From contig DAOWIC010000002.1 in NCBI GenBank assembly GCA_030641085.1, forward strand, positions 1 through 17,362: a DNA stretch of 17,362 nucleotides. The letters are read 5' to 3'. Of this stretch, positions 13,768 through 17,362 are shown in pieces (positions within the stretch are counted from its first letter, which is position 1; the number at the start of each line of letters is the position of its first letter). Below the pieces are notes generated by a model. The model saw nothing but the letters and a program-made list of their open reading frames with translations. It did no database searches and was not told the origin of the DNA. Both the position numbers and the translations under genes were made by a program. The DNA is from Calditrichota bacterium. Its GTDB lineage: Bacteria > Zixibacteria > MSB-5A5 > GN15 > FEB-12.

Positions 13768-14796
13768 ATGAGAATAGGAAACTTAAACCTCTCAAACGGA
13801 GCCATACTGGCGCCTCTGGCGGGCGTTTCCAACCGTCCATTCAGGGTGCTGGCGGTCCGCTTTGGAGCGTCGCTGACCTACACCGAGATGGTCTCATCAG
13901 AAGGCATAATCCGTAGCCAGCGACGGACGTTGGAGATGATGAGGTTTAATTCCGACGAGCAACCCCTTGGGATACAGCTTTTTGGGGCAAATCCAGAGTC
14001 GATGAGGCAGGCGGCGGAAATCACTGCCAAAGAGTTTGCCCCGGACCTGATCGACATCAATTTCGGCTGTCCGGTCCGCAAAGTAGTCAACAAAAACGGG
14101 GGCGCGGCGGTGCTCAAGGACCTGAAACTGACCGAAGAGATTATCGCCGCCACGGTTGAAGGGGCCGGCGAGATTCCTGTGACCGTCAAGGCGCGGACCG
14201 GCTGGGACGCCTCCAGCCCGGTCTACCTCGAACTGGGGGCGATCGCCCAGAAAGCGGGTGCCCGGGCGATTGCACTGCACGCTCGAAGCCGGGCAAGCGG
14301 TTTTTCCGGCGCCGCCGACTGGGATTCGATCCGAAGGCTAAAAGAGGCGGTTGATATTCCGGTCATTGGCAACGGTGACGTCAGAACAGCCGAGGATGCC
14401 CGCCGGATGCTCGACGAGACCGGCTGCGATGCGGTTATGGTCGGACGGGCGGCGATGGGCAATCCGTATATTTTCCATGAGATCAAACATCTCCTCGATA
14501 CCGGCGACCTGGTTGATCCGCTGAGTGTTGGCCAGAAGCTCGAAATTGCCCGCCGGCACGCGGTTTTGATGGCCGAGGAATACGGCGAAGAGCGGGGGCT
14601 AATCAAGATGCGGAAGTTCCTGGGCATGTATGTCAAGGGGCTGCGTGGAGCTTCCCGGATAAGGCCGTTGCTGTTCCATGTTACCAGTCTGGATGAGATC
14701 GACCGGATATTCAAAGAGTATCTGGCAAAACTGGTTACTATCGGCCCCGACGATGAAAAAACCGGCATGGATGCCGGTCGAGGCAAAAATCGCTAA
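13768..14796 (+). CDS. dusB: tRNA-dihydrouridine synthase (DusB/NifR3 family)
   Basis: FMN-dependent enzyme that reduces specific uridines of tRNA to dihydrouridine. The 342-residue protein opens with the flavin-barrel motif LAPLAGVSNRPFR (14-26), has Y-T-E-M-V-S-S-E-G (38-46), the catalytic motif N-F-G-C-P-V-R-K-V with Cys101, V-K-A-R-T-G-W, H-A-R-S-R, V-I-G-N-G-D-V and V-G-R-A-A-M-G-N-P, then the helical C-terminal tRNA-binding domain. N-F-G-C-P replaces the more common N-M-G-C-P, a mild variant. The family's usual opening is close to this ATG, so a longer N terminus is unlikely. It is a single-gene unit, divergent from the FHA operon and followed by etfA, which has its own promoter. Confidence 0.96.
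   Translation: MRIGNLNLSNGAILAPLAGVSNRPFRVLAVRFGASLTYTEMVSSEGIIRSQRRTLEMMRFNSDEQPLGIQLFGANPESMRQAAEITAKEFAPDLIDINFGCPVRKVVNKNGGAAVLKDLKLTEEIIAATVEGAGEIPVTVKARTGWDASSPVYLELGAIAQKAGARAIALHARSRASGFSGAADWDSIRRLKEAVDIPVIGNGDVRTAEDARRMLDETGCDAVMVGRAAMGNPYIFHEIKHLLDTGDLVDPLSVGQKLEIARRHAVLMAEEYGEERGLIKMRKFLGMYVKGLRGASRIRPLLFHVTSLDEIDRIFKEYLAKLVTIGPDDEKTGMDAGRGKNR
14756..14778 (-). terminator. Antisense-oriented terminator-like hairpin in the 3' end of dusB
   Basis: ACCGGCAT (14761-14768) and ATGCCGGT (14771-14778) form a perfect inverted repeat with two bases between arms. It is preceded on the plus strand by a run of A (14756-14760). Read on the minus strand this is a GC-rich hairpin followed by a T tract, the form of an intrinsic terminator that would stop antisense transcription into dusB. 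On the plus strand it lacks a T tract. It lies in coding sequence (residues K-T-G-M-D-A-G), so it could be coincidental. Confidence 0.35.
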
Positions 14797-14801
14797 AACT
14801 A

Positions 14802-14830
14802 TTGCCAAGCCTTCGCCTCCCCTGTATATT
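14802..14830 (+). promoter_or_regulatory. etfA promoter
   Basis: TTGCCA (14802-14807), 17 bases, TATATT (14825-14830), in the 81-nt gap after dusB. The predicted start is near 14837, leaving a leader of about 41 nt with only a weak GGTG ribosome site (14869-14872). Confidence 0.78.
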
Positions 14831-14838
14831 AGCGCTAA
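14829..14838. promoter_or_regulatory. 10-bp palindrome at the predicted etfA transcription start
   Basis: TTAGCGCTAA is a perfect palindrome that starts in the last bases of the -10 box and covers the predicted start site. Its right half is part of a CGCTAAAA octamer (14833-14840) also found at 14791-14798, just upstream of the -35 box. This could be an operator, but neither element matches a box I know. Confidence 0.35.
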
Positions 14839-14877
14839 AATAACTGAACCATCAACGTTTACGGATATGGTGCTTGT

Positions 14878-15843
14878 ATGAAGATTCTCGCTGTAGCCCT
14901 GCAAAAAGAGGGAAAACTGGCCTCCGCATCCTTCGAGCTGCTTCAGGCGGCCAAATCGGTCGGGGGAGAGCTGACCAGCCTGATTCTGGCCGAAAACGCC
15001 AAACCGCTCGCCGATGAGCTGGCCGCACGTGGCGGCGGCAAAGTTGTTGCGGTTTCGCATCCGGACCTGAAATTCTTTAACGACGAAATTCATGTCAAAG
15101 TCATCAAGGAACTGATCGCCAAATACAGCCCGGACGTGGTTCTGGGGATCGCCTCTTTTTACGGCAAGGCGCTCTTTAGCCGCCTGTCGGCCAGTTGTGG
15201 CGGACCGATGGTTTCCGATGTTTCGCAGTTGACGGTCAGCGACGGCGCGGTAGTGGCGGTACGCTCCAACTACGGTGGTTCGGTCCTGTCCAGTGTCGGC
15301 AAAAGCGGCGACGGACCCTTTTTCATCACGATACGGCCCAAGATATTTCCGGAGTCAAATGATGGCGCCGGTGAGGTGGTCGAGGAGACAGTAGCCGATT
15401 CGGCGTACGAAGCGAAGATGACGGTCAAGGAAGTCAAGTCGGAGTCGGCGGGGACGGTCAGTGTAACCGAAGCTGACGTAATCGTATCAGCCGGACGCGG
15501 CGTCAAGGGTCCGGAGAATCTGCCCATGATGCAGGAACTGGCCAATTCGTTGAGTGGCGCCCTGGGCGCCTCGCGCGCCATTGTGGACGCGGGCTGGATC
15601 CCGTATTCGCACCAGGTGGGCCAGACCGGCAAGACGGTCAATCCGAAGCTGTACATGGCGGTCGGTATCTCCGGTGCGATTCAGCACCTGGTCGGAATGC
15701 AGACCTCGGGTACGATCGTGGCGGTCAATAAGGACAAAGACGCGCCAATTTTCAACATTGCCAATTACAGCATTGTCGGCGATGCGATGGAGATTGTCCC
15801 GGCTCTGACGAAAAAGTTCAAGGCCGAACTGAAAGGCGAATAG
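14878..15843 (+). CDS. etfA: Electron transfer flavoprotein subunit alpha
   Basis: FAD-binding alpha subunit of the ETF heterodimer, which passes electrons from acyl-CoA and related dehydrogenases to the membrane quinone pool or, in bifurcating forms, takes part in energy coupling. The 321-residue protein has the variable N-terminal nucleotide-alpha-hydrolase-like domain and the conserved FAD domain: V-S-A-G-R-G (203-208, Arg207), S-H-Q-V-G-Q-T-G-K (244-252), and the family signature beginning L-Y-M-A-V-G-I-S-G-A-I-Q-H-L at 258, ending in A-V-N. etfB, nearly always adjacent upstream, is absent: the upstream neighbour is dusB and etfA has its own promoter. Whether it is bifurcating cannot be settled from this subunit by eye. 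Confidence 0.96.
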   Translation: MKILAVALQKEGKLASASFELLQAAKSVGGELTSLILAENAKPLADELAARGGGKVVAVSHPDLKFFNDEIHVKVIKELIAKYSPDVVLGIASFYGKALFSRLSASCGGPMVSDVSQLTVSDGAVVAVRSNYGGSVLSSVGKSGDGPFFITIRPKIFPESNDGAGEVVEETVADSAYEAKMTVKEVKSESAGTVSVTEADVIVSAGRGVKGPENLPMMQELANSLSGALGASRAIVDAGWIPYSHQVGQTGKTVNPKLYMAVGISGAIQHLVGMQTSGTIVAVNKDKDAPIFNIANYSIVGDAMEIVPALTKKFKAELKGE

Positions 15844-15895
15844 CGAATTACAGTAAAGACTGCCGTTAGCCTATTTGAGCGGCATGTTGTCGAAT

Positions 15896-15928
15896 AAAAA
15901 ACCCGCCGGTTTGTGCCGGCGGGTTTTT
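15896..15928. terminator. Bidirectional rho-independent terminator
   Basis: CCCGCCGG (15902-15909) pairs with CCGGCGGG (15916-15923) across TTTGTG, flanked by six A (15896-15901) on the left and five T (15924-15928) on the right. It ends etfA on the plus strand and the cytochrome-PKD gene on the minus strand, whose stop is at 15953-15955. Confidence 0.93.
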
Positions 15929-15952
15929 GTATGTCTAACCAGATATATCAGG

Positions 15953-17362
15953 CTAATTCACGGTGATATACGTAGGCTTGGTCTCTACATCCTCGCCGCA
16001 GCCGTTGGTGACGGTCAGAGTCACGGTGTAGGTGCCGGCCTCGGAATAGGTGTGGGTCGCGTCGCTGGTCGTCTGGTTGGAAGTACCATCGCCGAAATCC
16101 CACAGCCATTCCAGTGGTTCGCCGGTGGACAAGTCGCTGAAATTCACGATCAGCGGAGCTGTGCCGGTAGTTACGTCGGCGACAAAATCAGCGACCGGGA
16201 GCGATCCGGATATAATCACGGCGTCGACCATAGTCGTATCATCCACACCGCAGTCTGTAGTAACGGTCAGTGTTACCGTATAAGCTCCCGGCAGGGCGTA
16301 TAAGTGCGAGGGACTAAGTTCGGTTGAGACAGGCGAACCGTCGCCGAAATCCCACTCCGAGGCGGTCAAGACGCCATCCGACGCATCGGTAAACTGAATC
16401 GTGGTCCCGTCGCCGGTCTCGTCGCAGCCGAGTGGATTGTCGATGTCGAAGACGGCTGTTGGCAGGCCTATCACCTCAATATATTCGTCCTTTGTCACGG
16501 TGGCCGAGTCGCCGATTCCCGCGACGGTCAGGCTGACCGAATAAAGGCCGGGAACGTCGTACGTGTAGATCGGATTCTGCTCTTCAGAACTGCCGATGCC
16601 GTCGCCGAAATCCCAGATCCAGACGGAGACATCACTGGCGGTTTCATCGGTAAAGGCAATTTCCAGCGGAGCGCACCCCGAGGTCGTGTCGGCGCTGAAA
16701 GCTCCGCGAGGGGCTAGCGAATCCGCCTTGGCGAGCGTTTCGGTCAGCAACTGCCGGACGTAGGCCGGGTTGTGAAGCCCGCTGGAACCATCGAGCTTAT
16801 ACAGCAGATAATTGTACAACACTTTGGCGCTGTTGCTCGGCAGAGTTGAGTCGGCGAGAAAGCTGCGCCCGGTCGGATCATCCGGATCAAGAATCGCTCG
16901 CTCCCTGAGCTTTGCCTCAAGGCTGTCGCCGAGCATGATAATCGTATCGACGCCGTTTTCGGTGTAGAAGTCGGTTATTGGGGCGACGACATGGCAACCG
17001 GCAACATTGCAGTTTTCGACATACTGTTCGCCGGTCTCGTTATCCTCGAGTCGGAAAGTGTGCTCGCCGAACGTATATCCCTGCCCCGTACCGTAGTGGC
17101 AGTCAAGACAGCCGTTGGTAGTCTCGTGCGTGTTGGCGATAACATCGGTATCAAATCGGAAACCGGCCGCGCCGACCAGCATGTCGGCCTGGGGTGAAAA
17201 ATGAGGTCCGAAGTTACCTTGGATGAGAAAATCGCCGGTGCCGATGGCCGCGCCGACATCGGTTGCCTGGTGGCAATGGACGCACATGTTCGACATGCCC
17301 TGACTGTAGGCGGTGTTATTCGCCAGAAGCGTGAATTCATCAAGTGCCCGGAGCGTGTCCGC
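15953..17362 (-). CDS. Multihaem cytochrome-PKD fusion protein, partial (start off the right edge)
   Basis: C-terminal 469 residues of a larger protein; the frame stays open to the window edge, so the true start is unseen. The N-terminal part has haem c attachment motifs CVHCH (17284-17270), CLDCH (17110-17096) and a C-N-V-A-G-C-H motif with four spacer residues (17011-16991). Several extra His in contexts such as FGPHFSPQADML, ANTHETT and GEHTF could be distal ligands. A G-L-H-N-P-A-Y-V segment near the end of this part is typical of multihaem cytochromes of the nitrite reductase/c554 kind. Three PKD domains (16714-15956), each with a W-D-F-G-D-G core, follow to the stop. Haem attachment and PKD domains imply periplasmic or surface location. 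No anchor or sorting tail is visible at the C terminus. Confidence 0.88.
   Translation of the reverse strand, partial: ADTLRALDEFTLLANNTAYSQGMSNMCVHCHQATDVGAAIGTGDFLIQGNFGPHFSPQADMLVGAAGFRFDTDVIANTHETTNGCLDCHYGTGQGYTFGEHTFRLEDNETGEQYVENCNVAGCHVVAPITDFYTENGVDTIIMLGDSLEAKLRERAILDPDDPTGRSFLADSTLPSNSAKVLYNYLLYKLDGSSGLHNPAYVRQLLTETLAKADSLAPRGAFSADTTSGCAPLEIAFTDETASDVSVWIWDFGDGIGSSEEQNPIYTYDVPGLYSVSLTVAGIGDSATVTKDEYIEVIGLPTAVFDIDNPLGCDETGDGTTIQFTDASDGVLTASEWDFGDGSPVSTELSPSHLYALPGAYTVTLTVTTDCGVDDTTMVDAVIISGSLPVADFVADVTTGTAPLIVNFSDLSTGEPLEWLWDFGDGTSNQTTSDATHTYSEAGTYTVTLTVTNGCGEDVETKPTYITVN
15956..16714 (-). repeat. Three tandem PKD-domain coding repeats
   Basis: Units at about 16714-16466, 16465-16205 and 16204-15956 each encode an 83-87-residue PKD domain with A-x-F near the start, W-D-F-G-D-G in the middle and a Y-x-V-x-L-T-V strand late. 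The 14 bases TCGCCGAAATCCCA (plus strand), encoding the core, recur identically at 16089-16102, 16341-16354 and 16602-16615, while the rest of each unit has diverged. PKD modules are beta-sandwich spacers or adhesion units in extracellular proteins. Confidence 0.85.

Noticed and set aside
14761..14790. Hairpin at the end of dusB as a forward terminator
   Set aside because: No T tract follows on the plus strand; the bases after the stem are CGAGGC.
16089..16615. Three identical 14-bp repeats as a DNA-level regulatory or CRISPR-like array
   Set aside because: They are the codons of the W-D-F-G-D-G core of three PKD domains, spaced 252 and 261 bp apart, one per domain.
17294..17296. ATG on the minus strand as the start of the cytochrome-PKD gene
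   Set aside because: The frame continues without a stop to the window edge, and starting there would give a mature-like protein with no signal peptide only a few residues before a haem motif.

Overview
The window is a gene-dense, roughly 55-57% G+C bacterial chromosome segment. The genes are mostly core metabolism, with no sign of phage, transposon or CRISPR. The organism makes phosphatidylethanolamine (Psd/PssA), has Tat export, uses a three-part PurS/PurQ FGAM synthase, and carries a CHASE2-sensor Ser/Thr kinase, PKD-repeat proteins and multiheme c-type cytochromes. This mixture fits a Gram-negative-type uncultured lineage such as the candidate phylum Zixibacteria or a relative in the FCB group. 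That placement is an inference from gene content and style, not from a marker gene.

Layout. (1) 14-2724 (+): ferrous iron uptake, feoA-feoB plus a small Cys-containing membrane protein; the promoter lies off the left edge. (2) 2721-9716 (+): a textbook sigma-70 promoter (TTGACA-17-TATATT) overlaps the end of the Feo block. It drives a tightly packed run of eleven genes: ecfT, truA, small transaldolase, purB, psd, pssA, purS, purQ, a DUF4321-like membrane protein, tatA and an unrecognised gene. Most junctions overlap by 1-14 nt. The run ends at a strong bidirectional hairpin terminator. (3) 13639-9732 (-): a signalling operon with a tandem-FHA protein, a calcineurin-like metallophosphoesterase and a CHASE2/3-TM/Ser-Thr kinase, ending at the same terminator. 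(4) 13768-14796 (+): dusB, divergent from the FHA gene, with a promoter placed so that the mRNA is probably leaderless. (5) 14878-15843 (+): etfA with its own promoter and no etfB in view, ending at a second bidirectional terminator. (6) 17362-15953 (-): the C-terminal part of a surface or secreted protein with haem-binding motifs followed by three PKD domains; its start is off the right edge.

How the genes work together. The large operon ties RNA modification (TruA), the pentose-phosphate pathway, purine synthesis and phosphatidylethanolamine synthesis into one transcript. EcfT is a membrane subunit whose ATPase and substrate-binding partners must be encoded elsewhere. The minus-strand operon looks like a complete phospho-signalling module: a membrane sensor kinase, a phosphothreonine reader and a phosphoesterase. 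It is the most system-like candidate in the window. The three clear plus-strand promoters share a 17-bp spacer and a TATATT -10 box.
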